Shown: positions 1 through 11,048, counted from the first letter of the stretch. The stretch is 64,000 nucleotides of DNA from Maricaulis sp965228215 (GCA_965228215.1 OZ245800.1:1922001-1986000), one strand, 5' to 3'. Translations and numbers: made by a program. The notes: generated from the letters alone by a model not told the origin.

Positions 1-14
1 ATCCAGAGGGAAGC

Positions 15-953
15 GTGAGCGCGCAGCGCGAGATCGACCTGTTCCTCGACATGATGGCCGCCGAGCGCGGTGCGGCCGCCAACACGCTGGATGCCTATCG
101 CCGTGACCTCGGTGATGTCGCTGCCCGTCTCTCGGCCCGCGGAACGGATCTCGCTGCTGCTGACACGCCCGCGCTGGAAGCTATTCTGGCGGACCTCGCC
201 TCCGATGGCCTGGCGCCCTCGACGGCGGCCCGGCGCCTGTCGGCGATGAAGCGTTTCTACCGTTTCCTGCTGTCCGAGGGGCGCCGCGGAGATGATCCGA
301 GCGCGCAGCTGAAAGGCCCGCGCAAGGCCCGGCAATTGCCCAAAGTGCTCAGCGAAGCCGATGTGGACGCCCTGTTCGATGCGGCCGCCGGCCTCGAGGG
401 TGCCGCCGGCGCGCGGACGCGGGCCCTGCTTGAAGTCCTCTATGCAGGCGGACTACGCGTGACCGAACTGGTCTCACTGCCCCTCGAGGCCGTGGCCCGG
501 GCGGAACGCTGTATCTTCGTCACCGGCAAGGGCGGCAAGGAACGCCTCGTTCCACTGACGCCTGCTGCGATCGACGCGATCAATGCCTACAAATCCGTGC
601 GCAAGGAACATCTGCCGAAGAAGACCGCGACCGGTCGCGCAAGGGCCGAACGCTTTCTCTTCCCGTCCGGCACGGCCAAACAGGGCCATCTGACCCGCGA
701 GCGTTTCGCCCAGCTCCTGCGCGAATTGACGATCGCGGCCGGGCTCGATCCGGCGACCGTCTCACCTCACGTCCTGCGGCACGCCTTTGCGACGCATCTC
801 CTGGCGCGCGGTGCCGATCTGCGCAGCGTCCAGCTCCTGCTGGGGCATGCGGATGTGTCGACGACGCAGATCTATACTCATGTCCTTGAGGAGCGTCTGA
901 AAACGCTCGTTGAAACCGCTCATCCCCTGGCACGCGAAAAGCCGGGCGGGTGA
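15..953 (+). CDS. xerD: Tyrosine recombinase XerD
   Basis: Site-specific tyrosine recombinase of the XerC/XerD type, which resolves chromosome dimers at dif with its partner and FtsK. At 312 aa it has the usual length. An N-terminal SAM-like core-binding domain (about 1-95) precedes the catalytic domain. The catalytic residues are all visible: R148 (GGLRVTE), K172 (TGKGGKER), H252/R255 (HVLRH), H278 (LLGHAD) and Tyr287 (IYTH). The start is GTG, with AGAGGGA a few bases upstream. XerD rather than XerC is chosen because accA follows directly, a pairing common in alphaproteobacteria; the sequence alone does not exclude XerC. Confidence 0.93.
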   Translation: MSAQREIDLFLDMMAAERGAAANTLDAYRRDLGDVAARLSARGTDLAAADTPALEAILADLASDGLAPSTAARRLSAMKRFYRFLLSEGRRGDDPSAQLKGPRKARQLPKVLSEADVDALFDAAAGLEGAAGARTRALLEVLYAGGLRVTELVSLPLEAVARAERCIFVTGKGGKERLVPLTPAAIDAINAYKSVRKEHLPKKTATGRARAERFLFPSGTAKQGHLTRERFAQLLRELTIAAGLDPATVSPHVLRHAFATHLLARGADLRSVQLLLGHADVSTTQIYTHVLEERLKTLVETAHPLAREKPGG

Positions 954-1053
954 ACACTGTATTCTGCGTCTCAGCCGTATTGCAGACTTGTGAGGCGCGT
1001 CACCTGCCGCTAGTTTGCGGCCTCTTTTGAACGTCCACAGACGTTGGAACGGC

Positions 1054-2037
1054 ATGTCCGACCCCACACGTACCTATCTCGATTTCGAACGGCCGCTGGC
1101 CGAGCTTGAAGCCAAGATCGAAGAGCTGGAAACGCTCTCGAACGGATCCGGCGAGGATGCGCCGGATGTGGCTGAGGAAACCGCGAAACTGCGCCAGAAA
1201 GCGTCCGAGCAATTGGCCGCGCTCTACGGCAAGCTGGATCCGTGGCGCAAGACGCAGGTCGCCCGCCACCCGGATCGTCCGCATTTCCGTGATTACCGCC
1301 GGGTCCTCATCGAGGATTTCGAGGAATTGTGCGGTGACCGCCGATTCTCCGAGGACAATGCAATCGTCGGCGGCCTGGGCCGGTTCCGCGGCCGGTCGGT
1401 CGTGGTGATCGGACACGAGAAGGGCCACGACACCGAGTCGCGCCTGCGTCACAATTTCGGCATGGCCCGACCAGAAGGCTATCGCAAGGCGATCCGCCTG
1501 ATGGACATGGCCGAGAAATTCGGTTTGCCAGTCCTGACCTTTGTCGACACCGCCGGAGCCTATCCGGGCCTGGGTGCCGAGGAACGCGGCCAGGCCGAGG
1601 CCATCGCCCGTTCGACCGAGCGCTGCCTGTCGCTGGGCACGCCGCTGATTTCCGTCATCACGGGTGAGGGCGGTTCCGGCGGAGCCGTGGCTCTCGCCAG
1701 CGCCAATGTCGTGATGATGCTGGAACATTCCATCTATTCGGTGATCTCGCCGGAGGGCTGTGCGTCCATTCTCTGGAAGGACAGCGCCCGCGCGAAAGAC
1801 GCCGCCGTCGCGATGAAAATCACCGCGCCGGACCTGATGGGGCTGAAAATCGTCGACCAGATCGTGCCGGAACCGGTGGGCGGCGCCCATCGTCACGCCG
1901 ATGCAACGATGCGTGCGGTCGGTGATGCGCTGGAAGCCAATCTGTCCAAGCTGGACGGTCTGTCTCCGGATGAGCTGCGCCGCAAGCGTCGCGAGCGCTT
2001 CCTGGCCATCGGCCGTCTGGAAGCCGACGCAGGCTAG
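1054..2037 (+). CDS. accA: Acetyl-CoA carboxylase carboxyltransferase subunit alpha
   Basis: Alpha subunit of the carboxyltransferase of acetyl-CoA carboxylase, which moves the carboxyl group from carboxybiotin to acetyl-CoA to give malonyl-CoA for fatty acid synthesis. The product is about 327 aa, a normal length. It opens with the family's typical YLDFERPLAELE segment and carries the crotonase-fold core with GEGGSGGAVALA and the following SVISPEGCASILWKD. The frame stays open upstream to a TTG at 1015, but the ATG at 1054 gives the conserved N-terminus and is preferred. It lies about 100 bases after xerD and ends in TAG. Confidence 0.95.
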   Translation: MSDPTRTYLDFERPLAELEAKIEELETLSNGSGEDAPDVAEETAKLRQKASEQLAALYGKLDPWRKTQVARHPDRPHFRDYRRVLIEDFEELCGDRRFSEDNAIVGGLGRFRGRSVVVIGHEKGHDTESRLRHNFGMARPEGYRKAIRLMDMAEKFGLPVLTFVDTAGAYPGLGAEERGQAEAIARSTERCLSLGTPLISVITGEGGSGGAVALASANVVMMLEHSIYSVISPEGCASILWKDSARAKDAAVAMKITAPDLMGLKIVDQIVPEPVGGAHRHADATMRAVGDALEANLSKLDGLSPDELRRKRRERFLAIGRLEADAG

Positions 2038-2045
2038 CGCCCAAG

Positions 2046-2516
2046 CTAGAGCTTCACTTCAAGCCAGGGCAGAAGCCGGCCTTCGAAGACATCGGAGGGT
2101 CGCATGTCCGTGCGTTTTGCACCCATCTGCAGATAGGCGGGCTCGGCATAGGGATCCGAGAGGATCGTCATCACGGTCTCACCGCGGGCCCGCAACAGGT
2201 CCTTGGCGTGTTCGAACAGCAGCCGGCCGACACCCTTGCCGATGGCGGTCGGTGAGATGAAGAGCAGGTCCAGCGAGCCGTGCTCCTCGCCCGGATCGAT
2301 CTGGCAGACACCGAGAATCTCACCCTGATCACTTTCGGCGACAGTGGTCCGGCCCTCATGGATCGCGGTTTCGGTCACTTTGAGATGCGGAGCGACGGCC
2401 TCCATGAAGGCGTCGTCATAACCCCACACGGCCTTGGATCTCAGGCAGAGATCCGACAGGGCATCAGCTTCGCCCTCGCGTGCGGGGCGCAGGCGGACAT
2501 CATCGCCGCCCGCCAT
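2046..2516 (-). CDS. GNAT family N-acetyltransferase
   Basis: Predicted acyl-CoA-dependent N-acetyltransferase of about 156 aa; substrate unknown. The GNAT fold is recognisable from the start VRLRPAREGEADALSDL, the central strand with SLDLLFISP and the acetyl-CoA pyrophosphate loop GKGVGRLL, followed by a helix and the YLQMGAKR segment. The ATG at 2516 sits one base after the secA stop (2518), so it is probably the last gene of a secA transcript. The frame is open much further upstream through secA, but that region is arginine-rich shadow sequence. It converges on accA with 8 bases between the stops. Confidence 0.85.
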   Translation of the reverse strand: MAGGDDVRLRPAREGEADALSDLCLRSKAVWGYDDAFMEAVAPHLKVTETAIHEGRTTVAESDQGEILGVCQIDPGEEHGSLDLLFISPTAIGKGVGRLLFEHAKDLLRARGETVMTILSDPYAEPAYLQMGAKRTDMRPSDVFEGRLLPWLEVKL

Positions 2517-2517
2517 C

Positions 2518-5376
<2,859 letters not shown>

Positions 5377-5547
5377 GAGGCTTCTGTTCTGCGAACTGTG
5401 TTGGGCCCGGAAGGATGTACTGGAATCCCTTAATGGATCGGCACACGGACGGGCATTGCAATAAGACGTCTGGCTGACTTAAGGATGGGGGGAAACTGTG
5501 TCAATCAAGCCGCGCGGCCAGCGATGCGCATCGAGGACGCAAATCGC

Positions 5548-6525
5548 ATGAAAAAACACCCGAATCCGATCGCCAATCCGATTTCTCTAATCGGACTTGT
5601 TCTGAGCCTCAGCCTGGTGGCGTGTGCGCCAGAACCGCGGCGGGAGACACCGCAGGCCGATGACGCACCGCCGGTCGTCGATGCCGATGATCCGGATCCG
5701 GTCGTCGCCCGCATCAATTCCACATCCATCCGCCGGTCCGCCGTGGTCGCGGAATCCCTGGCCCAGTCGGGCGGCAGTGCCGATACCGCGCCGGAAATGG
5801 GATCGCCGGAATTCGACCGCGTGCTCGAGGAATTGGTCAATCAGCGCCTGCTGGCGCTGGAAGCCCGCAATCGTGGCCTGCACCAGTCGCCGGAAGCCCA
5901 GCGCCGCATCACCAATGCCCGCGAGCGCATCCTGGCCAATGTGATGCTGGAGACCGCGCTCGACGATGCCGTCTCTGAGGATGTGGTCCGGCGGATCTAC
6001 GAGGAACAGATCCGCCTGATCCCACGGGCCGAGGAAGTGCGCGCCCGACACATCCTGGTTGCGACCCGGGAGGAGGCAGACCAGATCAAGGCCCTGCTGG
6101 ATGCCGGCGAGAGTTTCGCCGAGCTCGCGGTCCGGGTCAGTCTCGATCGCGCCACGCGGCTGGAGGGCGGCGATCTGGGCTATTTCACGCGGGACGGCAT
6201 TCTCGACGTCTTCGGTGCGGTGGCCTTCGCGACCGCCGAGGGCGAGATCTCTGATCCGTTCTCGAGTGAGTTCGGATGGCACGTGCTGACCGTGCTCGAC
6301 CGTCGCCGCGAGCCTCCACCCTCGCTGGAGGCCCTGCGCCCGCAGATCACGCGGTTCAGCACGTTCGACGAGGTCCAGGAATTGATGACGGAACTGCGGT
6401 CCGACGCCGATATCCTGCTGTATGACCTTTCGCGGCCCGACGTGATCGAGGAAGACGGCGAGACCGGTGCCGAAACTTCGGACGAGCCCGCCGACGAGGC
6501 TGGCCAGGCCGGCGAACCGGGCTAA
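5548..6525 (+). CDS. Parvulin-type peptidyl-prolyl isomerase lipoprotein
   Basis: Predicted periplasmic, membrane-anchored peptidyl-prolyl cis-trans isomerase (rotamase) of the PpiC/SurA group, about 325 aa, likely helping fold exported proteins. The ATG at 5548 starts a lipoprotein signal peptide with lipobox LVAC near residue 28; the frame is open upstream but gives no signal peptide. A SurA-like helical region precedes the parvulin domain, which begins ARHILVATREEAD and has GGDLGYF and SEFGWHVLTVLDRR. The acidic C-terminal tail is low complexity. Its position opposite secA fits a role in secretion. In related genomes argJ often sits between this gene and mutT, but not here. Confidence 0.88.
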   Translation: MKKHPNPIANPISLIGLVLSLSLVACAPEPRRETPQADDAPPVVDADDPDPVVARINSTSIRRSAVVAESLAQSGGSADTAPEMGSPEFDRVLEELVNQRLLALEARNRGLHQSPEAQRRITNARERILANVMLETALDDAVSEDVVRRIYEEQIRLIPRAEEVRARHILVATREEADQIKALLDAGESFAELAVRVSLDRATRLEGGDLGYFTRDGILDVFGAVAFATAEGEISDPFSSEFGWHVLTVLDRRREPPPSLEALRPQITRFSTFDEVQELMTELRSDADILLYDLSRPDVIEEDGETGAETSDEPADEAGQAGEPG

Positions 6526-6575
6526 GCCTTGATTAACCCTGTTTCTGCACGCGGCCTTAAGGGAGTTCTGCCAGG

Positions 6576-6992
6576 ATGACTTCAGCTGACCGTAAACCGG
6601 TGATCCATGTCGCCGCCTGCGCGCTGCTGGATGCAGATGGACGCATCCTCATCGCCAAGCGACCCGAGGGAAAGCCGATGGCCGGTCTGTGGGAATTCCC
6701 CGGGGGCAAGATCGAACCCGGAGAAACGCCGGAACAGGCGGTGGTGAGGGAATTGCGGGAGGAGTTGAGCGTCGAACCTTGTGAACGATGTCTGCATCCC
6801 TTCGCTTTCGTGTCTCACCCGTATGACGATTTCCATATCGTCATGCCGCTCTTCCTGTGCCGGACCTGGGATGGTTTCCCCCATCCGCGCGAAGGCCAGG
6901 AGATTGCCTGGGTGCGGAAGGAAAACCTGAGAGACTACGCGATGCCCGCGGCAGACCTGCCGCTGGCGGCGGAATTGAGGGATCGCTTGTGA
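6576..6992 (+). CDS. mutT: 8-oxo-dGTP diphosphatase, MutT family
   Basis: Nudix hydrolase that cleans oxidised GTP/dGTP from the nucleotide pool. At 138 aa it is the size of E. coli MutT. The Nudix box starts at about residue 43 with GGKIEPGETPEQAVVRELRE, closely matching MutT. One difference is visible: the usual EEVGI end of the box reads EELSV, so Ser replaces the last conserved Gly. GGGAG lies upstream of the ATG. Its TGA shares one base with the ATG of the next gene (TGATG at 6990-6994), so the pilin-like gene is probably translationally coupled to it. Confidence 0.92.
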   Translation: MTSADRKPVIHVAACALLDADGRILIAKRPEGKPMAGLWEFPGGKIEPGETPEQAVVRELREELSVEPCERCLHPFAFVSHPYDDFHIVMPLFLCRTWDGFPHPREGQEIAWVRKENLRDYAMPAADLPLAAELRDRL

Positions 6993-7150
6993 TGAGCTGG
7001 ATGCAGAAATTCTGGTCCGATGAATTCGGAGGTACGGCGATCGAGTATTCCGTCGTAGCCGTGCTCATTTCCGTCGCAGGTGTTGCTGCGCTGATCGTGA
7101 TCGGGCCGTCGGTTGCGGCCATGTTCACCGACGCCGGAACGCCCTTCTAG
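6992..7150 (+). CDS. Flp-family type IVb pilin, solitary
   Basis: Small Flp/Fap-type pilin precursor of 52 aa. It has a short leader MSWMQKFWSDEFG, then GTAIEYS, matching the Flp prepilin rule of cleavage after Gly with Glu at mature position 5 and Tyr at 6. A 22-residue hydrophobic segment, VVAVLISVAGVAALIVIG, follows. Such pilins are processed by the CpaA/TadV peptidase and assembled by the Tad/Cpa machine, none of which is in this window. The start is the ATG overlapping the mutT stop; a longer frame upstream (from 6857) is mutT shadow. Whether it is a real pilus subunit or a stray paralogue cannot be told here. Confidence 0.85.
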   Translation: MSWMQKFWSDEFGGTAIEYSVVAVLISVAGVAALIVIGPSVAAMFTDAGTPF

Positions 7151-7189
7151 GCGACCGCCTGGGCAATCGTCCGGGCACTCGTTCCGGGC

Positions 7190-8104
7190 CTAGCCGCCCG
7201 CTTTTTCACCCGCAGATTTTTCCTCGACGCCGAGAGCGTCCGCAAGACGGTGCGTGGCCGAGCCCGGACGCTTGGGCTTGGGCTGGTCCGGATGGGGCGC
7301 CCATCCGGCGGCATGCACGATTTCGAAGGTCGCGCGGATGCGGCCATCCGGATCGGCGAAACGCTCCGCATAGATCTCGGCTGCGCGCAGGAAGAGGCCT
7401 CGTGTCGCCCGTCGTTCCGGCCGCTGTGTGAGGACGGATGTCTCCGCCATGCCGCGCACATCCTTCATCAGGGCGAAGGCGTTGTCGTAGCGAACGGTCA
7501 TGCGGTCGACATCGGCCACCGGCATTGCGAAGCCGGCGCGCTGGAGCAGGGCGGCCATGTCGAACGTGCCGGCCATCGGCGAGACGCGGGCGCTGGCACC
7601 GCCGGTCAGCTCGGTCTCGGCGGTCAGCAGGCATTGGCGCAATTCGGTCAGCGTGGATCCGCCCAGCAGGGCACTGGCGAAAAACCCGTCGGGCTTCAGG
7701 GCGCGCTGGATCTGTACGAGCACGCCTGGCAGGTCATTGGTCCAGTGCAGGCCCAGCGGTGCGAGGACCAGGTCGAGGCTGTGATCGGCAAAGGGAAATT
7801 GCTCCTCGTCGAGGCAAAGCGAAGGCGGGGCTAGCTGTCCGGCCAGGCGCGGTGAGAAATCGCTCTGGGCCAGCCAGTTGATCTTCGCGCCGGCTTCGCG
7901 GCCGCCGAGTGCTTCCCGCAAGCCGGGCCCGCCGCCCAGGATCAGCGCATCCGGGAAGTCCCGCGTAATGCTCTCCACCCGGTCGCACATGTCGTCGAAT
8001 GCGCGATGTGCCAAAAAGTTGTATTGATGCATATCGCTCGCATGGCGATTGCGGCGTGTGCGCAGCAGGTCTCGATCAAAGAGGCGGGGCGGCAGTTCGG
8101 ACAT
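7190..8104 (-). CDS. SAM-dependent methyltransferase-fold protein, NDUFAF5-like
   Basis: 304 aa protein with a class I methyltransferase fold, resembling BioC and mitochondrial NDUFAF5 (a complex I assembly factor in that family). The start LFDRDLLRTRRNR is typical of this subgroup. The SAM motif I is altered: ILGGGPGLREAL takes the place of the usual D-x-G-x-G. The later segments LDLVLAPLGLHWTNDLPG and LKPDGFFASALLGG match the BioC/NDUFAF5 pattern. It is divergent from comF, with 28 bases between start codons, an arrangement common in alphaproteobacteria. Whether it methylates, hydroxylates or only scaffolds is unknown. Confidence 0.8.
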   Translation of the reverse strand: MSELPPRLFDRDLLRTRRNRHASDMHQYNFLAHRAFDDMCDRVESITRDFPDALILGGGPGLREALGGREAGAKINWLAQSDFSPRLAGQLAPPSLCLDEEQFPFADHSLDLVLAPLGLHWTNDLPGVLVQIQRALKPDGFFASALLGGSTLTELRQCLLTAETELTGGASARVSPMAGTFDMAALLQRAGFAMPVADVDRMTVRYDNAFALMKDVRGMAETSVLTQRPERRATRGLFLRAAEIYAERFADPDGRIRATFEIVHAAGWAPHPDQPKPKRPGSATHRLADALGVEEKSAGEKAGG

Positions 8105-8132
8105 GCGGGTGACTTAGAACCACAGACGCAGG

Positions 8133-8909
8133 ATGGGAAGAGTGCGGGCCAGAGGAATTGCAATCGCGGGCGGGTTCGGCACCTGGCTGGCCAACCAGAT
8201 CTGGCCGCCGGTCTGTCCCGTCACGGAGGAGCCTGTCGATAGTGCGGGCCGGCTGTCGGCGGATGCCTGGTCGCGGCTGGTCTTCACGGCGCCTCCGTGG
8301 TGTTCCAGTTGCGGGCTCGTCTTCGCCTATGCCGCCATGCCGGGCAGCGATGTCGAGACCCTGTGTCCGGCCTGTATCGCCCGTCCGCCCGATTATGACC
8401 GGGCCAGGGCGCCCTTGCTTTACGACGATGCCACGCGGCCATTGGTGCTCGCGTTCAAACATGGCGGTCAGCGCGACATGATCGGGCAATTCGGTCGCTG
8501 GATGGCTTTGGCGGCCGCCGAGATCCACGACGAGGCCGACCTGATCCTGCCCGTGCCCCTGCACTGGCGCAGACGTTTGTCCCGGCGCTTCAACCAGTCG
8601 GCTCTTCTGGCAGAGGCGCTGGGCCGCGAGACGGGGCTGCCCGTGCTCTGTGACTGCCTCCTGCGCGCCAAGGCGACCCCCAGCCAGGCCGGCCGCAACG
8701 CGAAGTCGCGGCGCCGGAACATGGTCGGTGCCTTCCGGATCGCGGGCGCGCAGCGGCTTCAGGGAAAGACGGTCATCCTGGTCGACGACGTCTTCACGAC
8801 CGGGGCCACGGTCTCGGCCTGCGCCCGCAAGCTCAAGCGAGCGGGAGCGGCGCGTGTGCATGTTGTGACCCTTTGCCGTGTTGTGCGCGCGACGGATGTG
8901 ACTATTTAG
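8133..8909 (+). CDS. comF: ComF family phosphoribosyltransferase-like protein
   Basis: ComF-type protein of 258 aa. An N-terminal zinc-ribbon-like region carries the cysteine pairs CSSC and CPAC, followed by a phosphoribosyltransferase fold with DLILPVPLHWRRRLSRRFNQS and the PRPP loop VILVDDVFTTGAT. In naturally competent bacteria ComF helps take up or process single-stranded DNA; in non-competent relatives its role is unclear. It is followed by grxC 18 bases downstream, probably in one transcript. Confidence 0.88.
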   Translation: MGRVRARGIAIAGGFGTWLANQIWPPVCPVTEEPVDSAGRLSADAWSRLVFTAPPWCSSCGLVFAYAAMPGSDVETLCPACIARPPDYDRARAPLLYDDATRPLVLAFKHGGQRDMIGQFGRWMALAAAEIHDEADLILPVPLHWRRRLSRRFNQSALLAEALGRETGLPVLCDCLLRAKATPSQAGRNAKSRRRNMVGAFRIAGAQRLQGKTVILVDDVFTTGATVSACARKLKRAGAARVHVVTLCRVVRATDVTI

Positions 8910-8927
8910 GGGCCAAAGGAGACTTTC

Positions 8928-9188
8928 ATGGCCCAAGTGACCATCTACACGCGCCAAATGTGCGGCTATTGCGCCCGCGCGGTTGCCCTGCTCAAGAAAA
9001 AGGGTGTCGATTTCGAGGAGATCGATGCCGGGTTTGACGTGGCGAAGAAGAAGGAAATGATCCAGCGCTCGAACGGAGGGTCGACCTTCCCGCAGATTTT
9101 CATCGGCGACATGCATATCGGCGGTTCCGACGACATGATGGCGCTGGAACGCTCGGGCAAGCTCGACGGCATGCTGGCGATGGAATGA
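8928..9188 (+). CDS. grxC: Glutaredoxin 3 (GrxC)
   Basis: Small dithiol glutaredoxin of 86 aa that uses glutathione to reduce disulfides in cytoplasmic proteins. The active site is C12-G-Y-C15 rather than the more common CPYC. The cis-proline/GSH-binding region STFPQIFIGDMHIGGSDD is intact. A clear AAAGGAG lies upstream of the ATG. The 72-base palindromic repeat begins 12 bases after the stop. Confidence 0.95.
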   Translation: MAQVTIYTRQMCGYCARAVALLKKKGVDFEEIDAGFDVAKKKEMIQRSNGGSTFPQIFIGDMHIGGSDDMMALERSGKLDGMLAME

Positions 9189-9200
9189 TTTCGATTAGCC

Positions 9201-9271
9201 GTGCCGCCCACGCCCCCGGCCCAACCACCCGTACAGGATACCCTCATGGGTGGTTGGGCCGGGGGCGGGGG
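9201..9271. repeat. Palindromic intergenic repeat, copy 1
   Basis: Perfect 20-base inverted repeat (9211-9230 against 9248-9267) around a 17-base loop; with one gap the stem extends to about 25 pairs, ending in TGCCG/CGGCA. The same element occurs at 30254-30325 in the opposite orientation, with 16 of 17 loop bases identical. It lies between grxC and the nitrilase-like gene, and being translatable it falsely extends the downstream open frame. It could act as a transcription attenuator or mRNA stabiliser, like REP elements; the function is inferred. Confidence 0.9.
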
Positions 9272-9293
9272 TCGGCATAGCGAGAGTGTTAAA

Positions 9294-10130
9294 ATGACAA
9301 CCAAGCTCGATATCGCCTTGGTGCAGATGCGATCCGGAATTGATCCGGAGCGAAACCTGCGAGACGCGTCTGCGCTCATTCGCGAGGCTGCGGCCACAGG
9401 CGCTCGTTTTGTGGCCACGCCCGAGACCACGCATCTCGTGCAGAAGGATGCCGACCAGGCCTTCGCCGTCATGAAAACCCAGGACGAGGAACCGGCGATC
9501 CCGGCCTTCTCGGCGCTGGCAAAAGAGCTGGGTATCCACCTCCTGATCGGCTCGATGGCAATCCGCATCGGCGAGCGCAAGGCGGCCAACCGGTCCTTCC
9601 TCTTCGCTCCCGACGGATCCATCGCGGCGACCTATGACAAGGCCCACATGTTCGATGTCGGCCTGGGCAAGGGTGAGACCTATCGCGAGAGCGATAATTA
9701 CCAGGCCGGCAAACAGCTGGCGGTGGCCGATATCGATGGTGCGAAACTCGGTCTGTCGATCTGTTACGACGTGCGATTTGCCTATCTCTATCGCCGGCTC
9801 GCCAAGGCCGGTGCCCAGATCATCTCTGTTCCCGCGGCCTTCACAAAACCGACCGGCCGGGCGCATTGGGAAATCCTGCTGCGCGCCCGGGCGATCGAGA
9901 CCGGGGCCTATGTCATCGCGCCGGCCCAGGGCGGGCTGCACGAGGACGGCCGCAAGACCTGGGGGCATTCTGTCATCATCGGGCCCTGGGGCGAGGTGGT
10001 CGCCGAGCTCGATCACGACGAACCGGGTATTTTGACCGCCACGCTGGATATGCGAAAAGTGGAAGAAGCGCGGCGGCGTGTTCCCGCGCTGGAGCATGAC
10101 CGGGATCTTGAAGGGCCCCAAGGCGTCTAG
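9294..10130 (+). CDS. Carbon-nitrogen hydrolase, Nit1/Nit2-like
   Basis: Nitrilase-superfamily amidase of 278 aa. The catalytic triad is visible: E44 (VATPETTHL), K116 (DKAHMFDV) and C157 (LSICYDVRF). It resembles the Nit branch, whose characterised members (mammalian Nit1/Nit2, bacterial YafV-like) repair deaminated glutathione or omega-amides. Placement after glutaredoxin fits a link to glutathione metabolism, but that is inference. The frame is open back to 9201 through the palindromic repeat; the ATG at 9294 gives the normal N-terminus TTKLDIALVQM and is preferred. Confidence 0.88.
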   Translation: MTTKLDIALVQMRSGIDPERNLRDASALIREAAATGARFVATPETTHLVQKDADQAFAVMKTQDEEPAIPAFSALAKELGIHLLIGSMAIRIGERKAANRSFLFAPDGSIAATYDKAHMFDVGLGKGETYRESDNYQAGKQLAVADIDGAKLGLSICYDVRFAYLYRRLAKAGAQIISVPAAFTKPTGRAHWEILLRARAIETGAYVIAPAQGGLHEDGRKTWGHSVIIGPWGEVVAELDHDEPGILTATLDMRKVEEARRRVPALEHDRDLEGPQGV

Positions 10131-10133
10131 ACC

Positions 10134-10556
10134 ATGATCAAGTATTCGCTGGTGTGTGATCAGGAACATGAATTCGAGGCCTGGTTCTCGGATTCCGCGT
10201 CCTATGACCAGCAGGTCGAGCGCGGTCTCGTCGAATGCCCGCATTGCGGTTCCGTGCACGTCCGCAAGGCCCTGATGGCGCCCAACGTCTCCACCTCCCG
10301 CAAGCGCGAAGCCACGCCGCAGGAAAAACTGCGCCAGATGGCCGGACAGGTGCGTGAGCACATCCGCCAGAATTATGATTATGTGGGCGAGGATTTCGCC
10401 AGCGAGGCCCGCGCCATCCATGAGGGCGAGAAGCCAGAACGGCTGATCTATGGCGAAGCCACCCCGTCCGAGAGCGAGGCCCTGAAGGATGATGGGGTGC
10501 CGGTGACACCGCTCCCGGATGCCCTGGCCCCGACCCCGCCCAAGAAGGCGAATTAG
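10134..10556 (+). CDS. DUF1178 family protein
   Basis: Conserved alphaproteobacterial/betaproteobacterial protein of 140 aa with no established function. It begins MIKYSLVCDQEHEFEAWF, the family signature, with Cys8 and the pair C35-PHC38 forming a probable zinc ribbon. The middle is helical and the tail proline-rich. It starts 3 bases after the hydrolase stop and is followed 3 bases later by the CYTH gene, so the three genes form a tight operon. Confidence 0.87.
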   Translation: MIKYSLVCDQEHEFEAWFSDSASYDQQVERGLVECPHCGSVHVRKALMAPNVSTSRKREATPQEKLRQMAGQVREHIRQNYDYVGEDFASEARAIHEGEKPERLIYGEATPSESEALKDDGVPVTPLPDALAPTPPKKAN

Positions 10557-10559
10557 GGC

Positions 10560-11048
10560 GTGTCAGCCAATACCGAAATTGAGCGGAAATTCCTGGTGGA
10601 TTCGGGTTTTGGCGATCATTTGGCCGGCACGCCCGGTCGCCGGATCGAGCAATTTTATCTGGGTGAGGGATTCGATCCGGCCGTGCGCGTGCGCATCATT
10701 GATGACAGCCGGGCCGTGCTGACCCTCAAAGGCCGTGTCGAGGGCGTTTCCGCAGCCGAGTTCGAATATGAGATCCCGGTCGAGGACGCCCACGAGATGC
10801 GCGCCCGGCTGAACCACAGCGCCGTGGTCGCCAAGACCCGCTACGAGATCACCCATGCCGGCCATGTCTGGGAGGTCGATGTCTTCGACGGCGCCAATAA
10901 GGGTCTGGTGGTCGCCGAGATCGAGTTGGCCTCCGAGGACGAGGCGTTTGACCGGCCGGCCTGGTGCGGCGCGGAGGTCAGCCATGACAATCGCTATCGC
11001 AATATCAGCCTCGCCCGCGCGCCCTTCGGCACCTGGTCGGAAGCCTAG
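10560..11048 (+). CDS. CYTH domain protein, probable inorganic triphosphatase
   Basis: 162 aa protein of the CYTH (triphosphate tunnel metalloenzyme) family. The diagnostic EIERKFLV is at residues 6-13, with further charged tunnel strands RVRIIDD, LTLKGR and VAEIEL. Bacterial members hydrolyse tripolyphosphate or other organic triphosphates; the substrate here is not decided. The start is GTG at 10560, 3 bases after the DUF1178 stop. Its TAG overlaps the TAG of convergent ubiG in a CTAG at 11045-11048. Confidence 0.88.
   Translation: MSANTEIERKFLVDSGFGDHLAGTPGRRIEQFYLGEGFDPAVRVRIIDDSRAVLTLKGRVEGVSAAEFEYEIPVEDAHEMRARLNHSAVVAKTRYEITHAGHVWEVDVFDGANKGLVVAEIELASEDEAFDRPAWCGAEVSHDNRYRNISLARAPFGTWSEA

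Noticed and set aside
9201..9293. N-terminal extension of the nitrilase-like protein
   Set aside because: These codons translate the palindromic repeat; the ATG at 9294 restores the family's normal N-terminus.
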